Below are positions 9,187-17,754 of a DNA stretch of 35,494 bases, piece after piece. Position 1 is the stretch's first letter, and every line of letters begins with the position of its first letter. The stretch covers positions 1 through 35,494 of the forward strand of contig NZ_JAFBFH010000042.1 of the NCBI RefSeq assembly GCF_016909185.1, in the 5' to 3' direction. Position numbers and translations under genes: made by a program. The notes beneath the pieces were generated by a model that was not told the DNA's origin, searched no databases, and saw only the letters and a list, made by a program, of their open reading frames with translations. Origin of the DNA: Siminovitchia thermophila (GTDB taxonomy: Bacteria; Bacillota; Bacilli; Bacillales; Bacillaceae_C).

Positions 9187-9417
9187 TCATACTCCGCAGC
9201 TCATATCAAAACTAGCTTCAGTGATATAATCTTTTTTCGAAGCAAGAAAGCTTACTAGCTTCTCGGCCTCCTCCGCTGTTCCAACATGAAGGCTTCCTTT
9301 CATTTTTTCAGTTTCAGTGGATTCATTTCAGATGCAACGGAATTAACTGTGATTCCCTAGCCGGCACCCTGACAACAGGTACCAGATTTGTTACCTGCTT
9401 TACCATAGTCTTTCATT
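9187..9417 (-). pseudogene. Short-chain dehydrogenase/reductase, C-terminal remnant
   Basis: No open frame spans this stretch, but conceptual translation on the minus strand gives the classic SDR C-terminus: GITVNSVASEM, then after a frame change GTAEEAEKLVSFLAS, KKDYITEASFDMSCG and a stop. These match the family pattern of GI-VN-V-PG, EE-A-LV-FLAS and YITG--F-V-GG. A TAG sits where a Tyr is expected just before GITVN, and the frame shifts after KLKK. Upstream only a short YGKAGN-like piece remains, so the Rossmann fold and the catalytic Tyr-Lys region have been lost by deletion. The gene is dead. It once lay in the oxygenase operon and may have oxidised a diol or alcohol intermediate. Confidence 0.75.
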
Positions 9418-9419
9418 AT

Positions 9420-10593
9420 TTACTGCAAAATTTCTTCCATAACACGCATGGCATTACCGCCGGCTGCTTTGATGATTTCTGTACGATCGTATCCTTGGTT
9501 CACCATCCATGCGATCATGTTTTTCATGGCTTCAGCGGGATTTTCAAGTCCTTCTACATAGGGGGATTCATGAAACTCCTCGCCGCTGTGTGAATCGGAA
9601 ATCCCCAACCGGTCATCAAAGGCATGCTGTATAGCTGAGTGGTCACCGAAGAAAGTGTCCGGACCGAAACCGACATGTTCAATTCCGACCAGCTCAACTA
9701 GGTATTCAAAGTGCTCCATCACTGATTCAATGGAATGGTTTGAATGGTTTCTTGTCAAGGTGGTATTTGGTGCTGCGCAGACACCAATCAGTCCCCCTTT
9801 TCCAGCACAAGCCTTTAATACCTCATCGGGCTTCATCGTGCTCCTGCATGTGTGATAAGCACCGGCTGAGTGCTGGCTTCAATCACATCCATGCTTGTCC
9901 GGTCCCCACAGTGTGAAATATCGATCATCATCCCCAACTGATTCATTCTTTCAATGACTTGTTGGCCAAAATGGGTTAATCCACTGTCATCCTTTTCTCC
10001 CAGCCCCGACCCCAGTGTATTGGCTTGGTTATATGTAGTTCCCATACAGCGAATTCCAAGCCCGTACAGGACATCGACACGGTCAACCTCATTTTCCAAT
10101 GCGCTTGCCGCCTCCAGGGACGGCAGGAGCGCTATTTGCCGATTCACCTTCGCCTGCTTGACATCTTGAAAATTGTTTGCAATACATACTGTCCTCTGTT
10201 TTTGTATATCCGCATATCTGATCCCGAGTAAGTAAATCACATCATCCCACTTCAAGCCATTATTTGAAGTGATGAGTGAAATTCCATCCATAAAGTTCTC
10301 AAAGATGATATCAATGCCTGACCGGGCAATACCTTCATAATGGAAATGAGTATGCAGTTGACTGCAGTATGGAATAATATCTTTATCATTCTTCGGAGAG
10401 ATGAAACCATGATCCCGCAGCGACACAATCTGCTCCGTTTCCATAATGTCATTCAAAAGCCTTTCTTTCTCTTCCTTTAAATCCAAAGTAAAATGGGGGA
10501 CCCGGTCAAGTTCGTACGAAAGTTCATACTCTCTAAAGTCCTTACCGGGTTGTAAATAACTGAAAGAGCGATACCCATCATACTTTTTCCCAT
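9420..10593 (-). pseudogene. Membrane dipeptidase (peptidase family M19), frameshifted
   Basis: Family M19 zinc hydrolases cleave dipeptides or related amide/lactam bonds. The protein is split. The upstream half (stop at 9833) runs to LITHAGAR; the downstream half begins MKPDEVLKACAGKGGLIGV in another frame. In intact members a short linker (about 7 residues) joins these, so a small out-of-frame deletion near 9835 is likely. The N-terminal part also continues in frame upstream of the first usable start (TTG, 10486) through KKYDGYRSFSYL and ELDRVPHF. An ATG at 10593 would join this frame if the A-run at about 10584-10588 had one more base. Family features remain: ISHCGDRTS, ITHAGAR, VGFGPDTFFGDH. 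At least two lesions make it a pseudogene. It lies 12 bases after the Rieske gene. Confidence 0.85.
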
Positions 10594-10605
10594 TTATAGA
10601 GCCTA

Positions 10606-11883
10606 TTATTGTTCTACCTTCTTTCTAATTTCAAATTGTTCTTTCATCGGAAAAGCTTCCTGCCAAGTTTTCTTGTTATCGTCATATAAGCCGTCACTGT
10701 ATAAGGTTTTTAAAGACTTATTATCAAGCTTCATCGGATCTTTTCCATCCCTGAATGCTTTCGCTTGGGTAAGGAGCAATCTTCTCATATGAATGATCGG
10801 TATATCACTTGTTCCCAAGCGCTCGCGTGAACGGTCAACGATTGCGCCCATCGTCTCTGTAGCTGCATGGTCCTGGTTGGCAATCCCTCGAATTCCCGTA
10901 AAGTTGGCTGTTTTTTGCAGTTCACGATCTTGGCCATACTCATTTTCCATGTTGATTTTTTTCTTGTAGTCTTCATCCAAAACCAAGCCCCTTCTGGCAT
11001 GCTGAGCTGCTACATCTATCGTTCCCTCATGGGTAAACTGGACATCCCAAGTCCACGTGCTATGGTCATCCCTTGGTATGAAGGCATGCCACATTCCATC
11101 TTCTCCACCAAACCGAGGTGGGTAAGTATAAAACGGGAAAATGTAATGAATTTCCATGAAGGCATTCTTTTCTTCAGATCCGATTCCAACGGCTATACAG
11201 CGTTTTCCGTAATTTGTATCTTGAACAGCCTGCTTTACAGGCGGATTTTTCACAAGCGGGTGGTCAGGGTCGATCCCCAGGTCACTGCTTAAAATTCCTT
11301 CTTGGACGTTTTGTTCCTGGTGGGCCCTGTGCAAGAAGGCGGCATGCACAAAATCCAGGTCATTTTCCATTGCTTGCGCATAGTTACACTCTTGCCATAC
11401 ACGTTCTATTAATTTGCTTTCTTCGGGCAATCCCATCCAATAGAATTCAGGAAACGGAGGCATATGCTCTTCCGGCCCCATATACGTCCAAATGATTCCA
11501 CTGACCTCTTTAACCGGGTAGTTTTTCAATTTGATCGATTGTCTGAACTTGCCATCGGTCGGTTCGGATGGAATCTCCGTACAGTTGCCCTCAGTATCAA
11601 ACTTCCAGCCATGATACATACATCGAATTCCGCAGCCTGCATTGATTCCGTAATATAACGATGTTCCCCGATGTGGACAGCGCTCATCAATGAGTCCAAC
11701 CTTTCCCTCTGTATCCCGAAAAGCCACCAACGCTTCCCCCAGCAATTTTACACGCTGCGGTTTTCCGTCCTTCGCTAGTTCTTCAGATCGGAGAGCCGGT
11801 ATCCAATATCTCCGGAACATATCCCCCATCGGGGTACCGGGGTCTGTTTGAGTTAAAAGCTGATTATCTTCTTTTGATAGCAT
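10606..11883 (-). CDS. Rieske 2Fe-2S aromatic ring-hydroxylating oxygenase, alpha subunit (phthalate dioxygenase-like)
   Basis: Terminal oxygenase that would hydroxylate or demethylate an aromatic or related substrate using O2 and electrons from a reductase. The Rieske cluster ligands are Cys69-Pro-His71 and Cys88-x2-His91 (CPHRG and CMYHGW). The mononuclear iron motif E173-x3-D177-x2-H180-x4-H185 (MENDLDFVHAAFLH) is intact. The C-terminal segment MRRLLLTQAKAF resembles the phthalate 4,5-dioxygenase group, whose members work as alpha-only oligomers, in keeping with the lack of a beta-subunit gene. Length 425 aa is typical. AGGAGG precedes ATG. The flavin reductase 47 bases upstream is the obvious candidate electron donor, although it has no 2Fe-2S domain, so a separate ferredoxin may be needed from elsewhere. 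Confidence 0.92.
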   Translation of the reverse strand: MLSKEDNQLLTQTDPGTPMGDMFRRYWIPALRSEELAKDGKPQRVKLLGEALVAFRDTEGKVGLIDERCPHRGTSLYYGINAGCGIRCMYHGWKFDTEGNCTEIPSEPTDGKFRQSIKLKNYPVKEVSGIIWTYMGPEEHMPPFPEFYWMGLPEESKLIERVWQECNYAQAMENDLDFVHAAFLHRAHQEQNVQEGILSSDLGIDPDHPLVKNPPVKQAVQDTNYGKRCIAVGIGSEEKNAFMEIHYIFPFYTYPPRFGGEDGMWHAFIPRDDHSTWTWDVQFTHEGTIDVAAQHARRGLVLDEDYKKKINMENEYGQDRELQKTANFTGIRGIANQDHAATETMGAIVDRSRERLGTSDIPIIHMRRLLLTQAKAFRDGKDPMKLDNKSLKTLYSDGLYDDNKKTWQEAFPMKEQFEIRKKVEQ

Positions 11884-11930
11884 TTTGTCTTGCCTCCTAA
11901 TATATAAATTTGATATATGATTTCAATTGA

Positions 11931-12413
11931 TCAGGTTACAGCCAAGTCCTTCATTTTCCGTATTTCTCCCCTGAAAAATAATAGAGGATTTTTTTCCTTG
12001 TCATAATTGGCTTTCTTCACCTTACCGGTAATGATATAATGGTCGCCGCCTTCAAATATTTCGTCTACATTGCATTCGAGAGTAGCCAAGTTCCCTTGGA
12101 GAACAGGTACTCCATCTTCAGATAATGTGTAATCGGCATCGGCAAATTTATCCTGCCCCCTTTTGGCAAACCCCCAGCAATCTGCTTCCTGACCCTGTTG
12201 AAGAATATTGACAACAAATGGACGGTTCTTTTTAAAAGCTTCAATACTTCTAGCTTGTTTATCAATGCAAACGAGGATCAATGGAGGGTCCAGCGAGAGG
12301 GATGAGAAAGCATTCGCTGTCAAACCGATATTTCCCCCCTCGTTTGTTGTTGTAATGACTGTTACACCTGTGGCAAAATGCCCCAATGTGTTTCTAAATT
12401 CTCGCGAATCCAT
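11931..12413 (-). CDS. Flavin reductase family protein (FMN-binding split barrel)
   Basis: Short-chain flavin reductase of the HpaC/NtaB type, which supplies reduced flavin to a monooxygenase. The 160-aa protein begins FRNTLGHFATGVTVITT and continues with GLTANAFSSLSLDPPLILVCID, the signature of the flavin-binding split-barrel fold; FVVNIL and FAKRGQDKF follow. It ends with a GDHYIITGKV strand. No ferredoxin domain is present. AGGAGG lies seven bases before ATG. It sits directly between the regulator and the Rieske gene. Pairing a flavin reductase of this type with a Rieske oxygenase is known in some systems, but the electron path here is inferred. Confidence 0.88.
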   Translation of the reverse strand: MDSREFRNTLGHFATGVTVITTTNEGGNIGLTANAFSSLSLDPPLILVCIDKQARSIEAFKKNRPFVVNILQQGQEADCWGFAKRGQDKFADADYTLSEDGVPVLQGNLATLECNVDEIFEGGDHYIITGKVKKANYDKEKNPLLFFRGEIRKMKDLAVT

Positions 12414-12445
12414 ATTCTATTCCTCCTCATTTTTTCTGTTATTGG

Positions 12446-14335
12446 CTATGCAATTGTTAAGTCATCCACATTGCCAAGCAAAAGCAATATCTGCAGGGAA
12501 AGCTGTACCTGAAATCTGCTGTTGGAATCAGATAAGTCTATTTCCAGCAACTCTTCAATTTTTTGAACCCTATAACGCATTCCACTGATGGAAATGCACA
12601 TTTCTCTTGCTGTTTTATGAAGATTGAACTCATTTTGGGAATACTGCATAAGGGTATGTAACAATTCTGCATTTCTTCTTTCATCGTACTCGATCAAAGT
12701 TTTTAAGTTTTCACTTGCAAAGGCTTCCAATTCTTCCGGGTCTCTTGCACTCAGAAAGAGTGTCAAGTGTCCAAGTTCATTAGCAAGGACGACTTTATTA
12801 TCAGTTTTCTTCCAAATGGCCAATTCCACTGCCCGCTTCACTTCCTGGAACTTTTTGTAAAAATCGGATACGTCCTTTGTCTGGTCGCTTAATCCAATAT
12901 ACACGTTGGACAAACCCAACTTTTTTATCAGCTGTTCACCAAAGTGTTTTGGGGATTTATACCTCTTATCAATTGAATTTTTAGCAATAATTGCTTGTAT
13001 GCAATTTAATTTGGGCAATAATAATGGCTGATTATCTTCGTATAAAAATTCTTGATAGATATATTCAGAGATTTTGTTTCTTATTTTTAAATATTCATAA
13101 TCATCAATCTCTTTTGCGCTGGCTTTTTCCTGGATGACAACATACATGACGTAGTGTTCGGTAGAAAGGTTGTAGTCGAGGTATGAAAACCTGTCATATA
13201 TTTCCTTTCTGTTAATTTCTTTATTATTAAGCAGCTGCTCCAAGAGTTCGCCTTTTAAGCGTTGTTCTGTTTCAATGGCAACCCTTTCATTTTGCATATG
13301 GAGAGCTGAAATAATCGCTGCCCTTTCTAGCAAGTCCTTGTAAAAATCATCACTCTCATCGATAACGATCGTTATATAACCGAATATTTTACTTTCTATT
13401 AAAATAGGGGTGGTTAATAATTTAAACGTTTTATCTTTGTGTGACCATTCAACAAAAGAATTGCCGGCCAGGTCTTTTAATTTTTCTTTTATATTGGTGA
13501 CACTCATATATTTATGAATCCCCGGGATTTCTCCGTGTTCAGCCAGCTTTTCAAAGTGCTTGCCCTCAATCAAGACCGGGCAATGGAGGCTTTTCCCTAT
13601 CGTTTCCGCAAATCCCGGCAGCCCCTTCCCCAGTAGCATATCTTGGGTAAGTTTCTGGCTAAGAGTATATCCGATCTTGAGCCGTTCTTTCTGCTGTTCA
13701 ATTCTTTTGTACATCTGGTCCAGCTCTTTAGCCATATCAGTATCTTCAAAAAAGAAGAGCTCCTCCGAAATCTCTTCTCCCCATTCCTCTACTGTCTTAC
13801 CGATATAGCTGCAATGGTCATCTCCTTTTCCTTTGCAATTGATTTCTTTAAAGATCACCTTTTTACCCATGCATTCACTTGTGTATCCGCTTGCATAACC
13901 GATTAAAAAATAGCAGACTGGTTCATGGTGCTTGCCTGAATAAGTTAAATGTTGGTTCGCCTCATAAGAATCAATCCAGTATCCGGAGACATTAAATTGG
14001 CCCCTTTCCATATCCACCTGAAAATTCTTAGGGTATGACAGGACCCTCCCTGTGAGGTGGTGCACCTTTGAGCCGGCTATCAGCCATTCAATATCATCTT
14101 TCCAATCAATTGCTTCCTTTAGAATCCTTGCTTCATGAACACCGCAGTTCCATCCATATCGGAGCAAAAACCTCTTCGCCCTGCTAATGCCAAGGGCATT
14201 GGTTAAATCCTTCCGGAGCAACCCCCAGGCATCTGTGCTTGTAAAAGTCAGTTGCAAGTCCTTTAGTTTCATTCCAGATTTTTCTTCAGTAGTTATTAAG
14301 TGGCTTAATGAGAGTTCATGTGCCTTAATTCCCAA
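12446..14335 (-). CDS. XylR-N/V4R aromatic-sensing regulator with PucR-type C-terminal HTH
   Basis: Transcriptional regulator that probably senses an aromatic effector. The N-terminal 200 residues match the XylR/DmpR sensory domain (LRKDLTNALGISRAKRFLLRYGW) followed by V4R (GYASGYTSECMG, KEINCKGKGDDHCSYIG, EEW). A coiled linker and GAF-like region follow. Instead of the sigma-54 AAA+ domain of XylR/DmpR there is a PucR-type C-terminus with the HTH KTAREMCISISGMRYRVQKIEELL. It should therefore act on ordinary sigma-A promoters. In V4R the Cys of the DmpR-type GYACGY is Ser, while a Cys appears four residues on (ECMG). Start: AAGGGTGAT lies four bases before TTG at 14335, preferred over a GTG inside that site (14344) and ATG at 14272. 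It lies just downstream of the 111-aa gene and ahead of the oxygenase genes. Confidence 0.88.
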   Translation of the reverse strand: MGIKAHELSLSHLITTEEKSGMKLKDLQLTFTSTDAWGLLRKDLTNALGISRAKRFLLRYGWNCGVHEARILKEAIDWKDDIEWLIAGSKVHHLTGRVLSYPKNFQVDMERGQFNVSGYWIDSYEANQHLTYSGKHHEPVCYFLIGYASGYTSECMGKKVIFKEINCKGKGDDHCSYIGKTVEEWGEEISEELFFFEDTDMAKELDQMYKRIEQQKERLKIGYTLSQKLTQDMLLGKGLPGFAETIGKSLHCPVLIEGKHFEKLAEHGEIPGIHKYMSVTNIKEKLKDLAGNSFVEWSHKDKTFKLLTTPILIESKIFGYITIVIDESDDFYKDLLERAAIISALHMQNERVAIETEQRLKGELLEQLLNNKEINRKEIYDRFSYLDYNLSTEHYVMYVVIQEKASAKEIDDYEYLKIRNKISEYIYQEFLYEDNQPLLLPKLNCIQAIIAKNSIDKRYKSPKHFGEQLIKKLGLSNVYIGLSDQTKDVSDFYKKFQEVKRAVELAIWKKTDNKVVLANELGHLTLFLSARDPEELEAFASENLKTLIEYDERRNAELLHTLMQYSQNEFNLHKTAREMCISISGMRYRVQKIEELLEIDLSDSNSRFQVQLSLQILLLLGNVDDLTIA

Positions 14336-14346
14336 AGATATCACCC

Positions 14347-14682
14347 TTATTCATAAGTTTGATTCTCATTTAAGCACTTATCTGTGAAATAATAAAGGTG
14401 ACTTTTGACTCCACCTTTCCCAAACTGTAGATACATCTCACTTTGATCCGGCTTCTTCTTTTCATTAACATAAGCCAAGAATTGTAATATTGTTTTCCTT
14501 CTGGCAGTTATGTCGGTCACCCCATAGTTGAAAAACCAATCGTCAATGACATTAAACACTCCGCGATTGATGGAATATTTTCTTCTGCATAAACTGGTGA
14601 ATTCCAGATCGGGTAAGTTTACCAGTCGCTCATACCGATCGAATTCGGATTCAGAAACAATGTTTACCTTATTAATGTTCAT
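14347..14682 (-). CDS. Unknown 111-aa protein, first in line with the V4R regulator
   Basis: Not recognised. The protein is soluble and mixed in charge, with aromatic-rich segments VFNVIDDWFFNYG and KSHLYYFTDKC and no signal or transmembrane segment. The ATG at 14682 is preferred because GGAGAGG lies nine bases upstream; an upstream in-frame TTG (14703) has no ribosome site. Its TAA is followed within ten bases by the regulator start, so the two are translationally coupled. Position suggests a role in sensing or modulating the regulator, but nothing in the sequence shows this. Confidence 0.62.
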   Translation of the reverse strand: MNINKVNIVSESEFDRYERLVNLPDLEFTSLCRRKYSINRGVFNVIDDWFFNYGVTDITARRKTILQFLAYVNEKKKPDQSEMYLQFGKGGVKSHLYYFTDKCLNENQTYE

Positions 14683-14711
14683 GTAAGATAACCTCTCCGC
14701 CAATATTTGAA

Positions 14712-14834
14712 TTACTTGGAAATAACTTCAGGTAACCATGTCTGTGTTTCTGCTATTGTCCATATGCTCGATTGATCATGTAGGTCTCTATACTGCTCCG
14801 GGTTTTGCATCTCGGCATAAAGGCCACTTTTCAT
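14712..14834 (-). CDS. Unknown 40-aa protein at the head of the regulator operon
   Basis: A short frame with an excellent ribosome site: AAAGGGTGAGAGA immediately before ATG at 14834. The product begins MKSGLYAEMQNPEQYRDLH and ends TWLPEVISK; it is soluble and acidic-to-neutral, with three Trp/Tyr-containing patches. Its stop is 29 bases before the start of the 111-aa gene, on the same strand. The codon usage and ribosome site argue that it is translated. I know no family for it. It could be a small regulator, a leader peptide, or the remnant C-terminus of a larger gene. Confidence 0.55.
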   Translation of the reverse strand: MKSGLYAEMQNPEQYRDLHDQSSIWTIAETQTWLPEVISK

Positions 14835-15128
14835 TCTCTCACCCTTTAAATAATAAATATAAAATGATTGTCATAAATTGTTTTTTCTTAACTATCTCAA
14901 TTTTATGTCATGGGATTTCCACAAACAATGAACGATTCAGTCTAAAGAGTAACTATTTTCTGTATTATTGTGCCGAATTACGTAAGTAACAATGATTCAT
15001 TAAACAAGCAAGGATCCTTTCTTAATTTTAGTTTTGCAAACCTATGGCCTTGCCTTTTTAGCCGAAATATCCGAAGATATGAGCGGACTCCCAAACTGTA
15101 TTCTCCTAGATTTTTAATAAATAAACAC
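14835..15128 (-). other. Intergenic region with probable promoter of the regulator operon
   Basis: AT-rich stretch with no credible gene. On the minus strand the 70 bases before the 40-aa gene contain ATGACA and TATTAT-like hexamers, but I cannot fix a promoter with confidence. No clear operator dyad was seen. Confidence 0.3.
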
Positions 15129-15457
15129 CTAATTATTCACCCGCTCAACAAGCTGTAAAAGCTCCCGACTCGGCCCCCAAAAAAGAATCATGCGTCCACC
15201 TTCAAGGGTTGACTTAATTTCATCGGAACAAAATTCTACATTTTTATCCTTTAAATAGCCGATGGCCGCCTCTATACTTTTTTATGAAGGCCACCTAGCG
15301 AAAGCACGGTAGAAAACTTGTGTCTACTTTCTTGACATAGTATCACTTCAGCATGATGAAAAAATATAGACACACTTGAAACAGTTTTAGGAAAAGAATA
15401 AATAAAGGCCTGTCCTCTATCCTTCAAAGCAAAGTTAGAAAACAAGCCCTTTATCAA
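15129..15457 (-). pseudogene. VOC (glyoxalase/dioxygenase superfamily) protein, frameshifted remnant
   Basis: Two adjacent minus-strand frames join into one VOC-like half: the first gives VSIFFHHAEVILCQESRHKF and SLGGLHK, the second SIEAAIGYLKDKNVEF, GGRMILFWGPSRELLQLVER and a stop at 15129. The pattern of a strand, then D-I-E-A-A---L-K--V-F, then GGR-I-F--P----L-L-E is the normal C-terminal module of glyoxalase/VOC proteins. The frame changes in an A-run near 15281. The N-terminal metal-binding module is absent. It is probably a dead gene lying between the regulator operon and the catalase. Confidence 0.5.
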
Positions 15458-15473
15458 GCAAATTTCGTAGCGA

Positions 15474-17522
15474 TTAATGGGTGGTCCTCTTCCAAAAACG
15501 GTGTGCGGAAACAGCCTTTGTAAACTCTTCTATAAACTCACTTGGGGCATCCCCGATAACAACCCCTTCGTGGCTGGGTAATTGCAGTGCAAGTATGAAT
15601 TCCTTCCCATGAAATGAAGCTCCTACAGGTTTATAATGGGAATAAGCTTCCTTTATGAAATAAGAAGCGGATTGTGAAAAGGAATTTCCAGTTTTGGCCC
15701 CTCCGACAACATATACTGAATCAAATAACACGGAATCACTTGTCAGAAAAGTATGGTCCACTTCTAAAGCAATCCCTTCTCCACCTTTAATCATTCCTTG
15801 TGCTTCACTAATGATCAAAGGACGGATGCCGGTTTTTTGCAGGGCTTCTAATATAATCGGAAGATTTTTGTCAAACCCTTCCCCAACCAAGACAGCCATT
15901 TTTCTGGTATCCGGTCGTTTCACTGTATTTTCCTGACTAAGTGCGGGAGAGGACTTTGTGATTGTCGGCCCTTGAAAGCTGTCAGGTGGATGGACACCGA
16001 TTTTGCGGGCAACAGCTTGCGCCAATCCAAGATCAATATTTGCCAACATATCAACTACTTGTTGACGGACCGTCTTTTCCTTGCACATACCCAATTCAAA
16101 GCTAAAAGCATTTGTAATATGCTCTTTTTCCGGCTCACTCATGCTATTCCAAAACATGATCGCCTGGGAAAAGTGATCTTTGAAACTGTCACTCCGCGCT
16201 TGGATTTTTCTGCCCTCAACCTTTTCTTGATAGTGAATATATCCTCCTTCTTCTTCGCTGGACGTTGAAGGTGTATTGCCCGCAAGGGCATTTTTATGGT
16301 AGCTTACCTGACCGACATTGATCGTTTGTCTCCCATATCCATCCCTTTGATTATTATGGAATGGGCAGATCGGCCGGTTAATCGGCAACTCATGAAAATT
16401 AGGTCCGCCAAGTCGAATGAGCTGGGTATCTGTATAAGAAAACAATCTTCCTTGCAGAAGAGGATCATTTGTAAAATCAATTCCCGGCACCACATTTCCC
16501 GGATGAAAGGCCACTTGTTCCGTTTCGGCAAAAACATTATCCACATTCCGATTCAACGTCATTTTTCCAACGATCTTAACCGGGATATCTTCTTCCGGCC
16601 ATATTTTAGTCGGATCTAAAATATCAAAATCAAACATAAACTCGTCTTTTTCATCTATGATCTGCACACCAAGCTCATATTCCGGGTAGTCCCCATTTTC
16701 AATTGCTTCATATAAATCCTGCCGATGAAAGTCCGGGTTCTTTCCATTCAATTTTTGCGCTTCGTCCCATACAACTGAATGGACACCCAGCTTCGGCTTC
16801 CAATGAAATTTCACAAAAAAAACTTTGCCTTCCTCGTTTACAAAACGGAAGGTATGAACACCGAACCCTTCCATCATGCGGAAGCTGCGCGGTATCGCCC
16901 TGTCGGACATGGCCCACATCACCATATGGGCAGATTCCTGGTTATTGGCCACAAAGTCCCAAAAAGTATCATGGGCGGTCGCCGCCTGCGGAATTTCATT
17001 GTGCGGCTCAGGCTTGATCGCATGAATCAGGTCAGGGAATTTGATGGCGTCTTGAATGAAGAATACCGGTATATTGTTGCCGACCAAATCATAGTTGCCT
17101 TCTTCCGTATAAAATTTCGTCGCAAAACCGCGCACATCCCTCGCCAGTTCACCCGAACCACGAGACCCGGCCACAGTGGAAAATCTAACAAATACAGGTG
17201 TTTTCTTTCCGGGCTCTTGTAAAAATCTAGCTTTTGTATATTTTTTCAGTGATTCATATACTTCAAACTCACCGTGTGCCGCATATCCTCTCGCATGCAC
17301 CACTCTCTCCGGGATCCGCTCATGATCGAAGTGGGTTATTTTTTCCCGAAAATGAAAGTCCTCCATCAGAGTGGGCCCCCGTTTGCCCGCTTTCAGTGAA
17401 AACTCATCCTCTGACACTTTCAGGCCCTGGTTTGTCGTCAATTTCTTACCTTCGTCATAAGAGCGATACCGCTCTAATTGCTCGTCTTTTTCATTGTGGT
17501 TCAGCTTATCGTCTTTGCTCAT
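15474..17522 (-). CDS. katE: Large-subunit monofunctional catalase with C-terminal GATase1-like domain
   Basis: Haem catalase of the large-subunit clade (HPII/KatE type), degrading H2O2 in the cytosol. Distal His76 (VVHARGYAAHG), Asn149 (VGNNIPVFF) and the proximal haem ligand Tyr363 in RLFSYTDTQ are present. After about residue 500 a linker leads to a flavodoxin/DJ-1-like domain (MAVLVGEGFDKNLPIILEAL, VYVVGGAK), which small-subunit catalases lack. Length 682 aa fits Bacillus KatE. Start: ATG at 17522 with GGGGAGG nine bases upstream; the open frame continues 61 codons further but that segment contains the promoter and is not coding. Expression is probably sigma-B dependent. It lies alone between the two catabolic loci. 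Confidence 0.93.
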   Translation of the reverse strand: MSKDDKLNHNEKDEQLERYRSYDEGKKLTTNQGLKVSEDEFSLKAGKRGPTLMEDFHFREKITHFDHERIPERVVHARGYAAHGEFEVYESLKKYTKARFLQEPGKKTPVFVRFSTVAGSRGSGELARDVRGFATKFYTEEGNYDLVGNNIPVFFIQDAIKFPDLIHAIKPEPHNEIPQAATAHDTFWDFVANNQESAHMVMWAMSDRAIPRSFRMMEGFGVHTFRFVNEEGKVFFVKFHWKPKLGVHSVVWDEAQKLNGKNPDFHRQDLYEAIENGDYPEYELGVQIIDEKDEFMFDFDILDPTKIWPEEDIPVKIVGKMTLNRNVDNVFAETEQVAFHPGNVVPGIDFTNDPLLQGRLFSYTDTQLIRLGGPNFHELPINRPICPFHNNQRDGYGRQTINVGQVSYHKNALAGNTPSTSSEEEGGYIHYQEKVEGRKIQARSDSFKDHFSQAIMFWNSMSEPEKEHITNAFSFELGMCKEKTVRQQVVDMLANIDLGLAQAVARKIGVHPPDSFQGPTITKSSPALSQENTVKRPDTRKMAVLVGEGFDKNLPIILEALQKTGIRPLIISEAQGMIKGGEGIALEVDHTFLTSDSVLFDSVYVVGGAKTGNSFSQSASYFIKEAYSHYKPVGASFHGKEFILALQLPSHEGVVIGDAPSEFIEEFTKAVSAHRFWKRTTH

Positions 17523-17560
17523 TTTATATAACCTCCCCAAAAAAGATCTCCACTCATCCC

Positions 17561-17585
17561 CTACCCTTACACCGGATGATAAAAC
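17561..17585 (-). promoter_or_regulatory. Sigma-B type promoter of the catalase gene
   Basis: On the minus strand GTTTTA is followed after exactly 13 bases by GGGTAG, matching the sigma-B consensus GTTTAA-N12-14-GGGTAT in both boxes and spacing. The expected transcript start is about 30 bases before the catalase ATG. katE of B. subtilis is a known general-stress gene, which supports the reading. Confidence 0.75.
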
Positions 17586-17754
17586 TGAGAATTTCGGAGG
17601 ATATTTCATACAGAAAGAAAAAGCGCTAGCCCATGCCAAAAGCTGTTCAACTAGCTTATAAGCAGTATCACGGCTGCTCGCGTTTGGCAAATGAAGCATC
17701 AACACCTCTTGAACTTGTCACAAAGTTTTAGCATGCAATCTAACACTTTCTTTC

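Noticed and set aside
14738-15158. Plus-strand frames of 60-83 codons
   Set aside because: They lie opposite the 40-aa gene and the AT-rich intergenic region, lack ribosome sites and show no family features.
17523-17705. 61-codon N-terminal extension of the catalase frame
   Set aside because: It covers the sigma-B promoter and ribosome site, and its sequence is unlike any catalase N-terminus.
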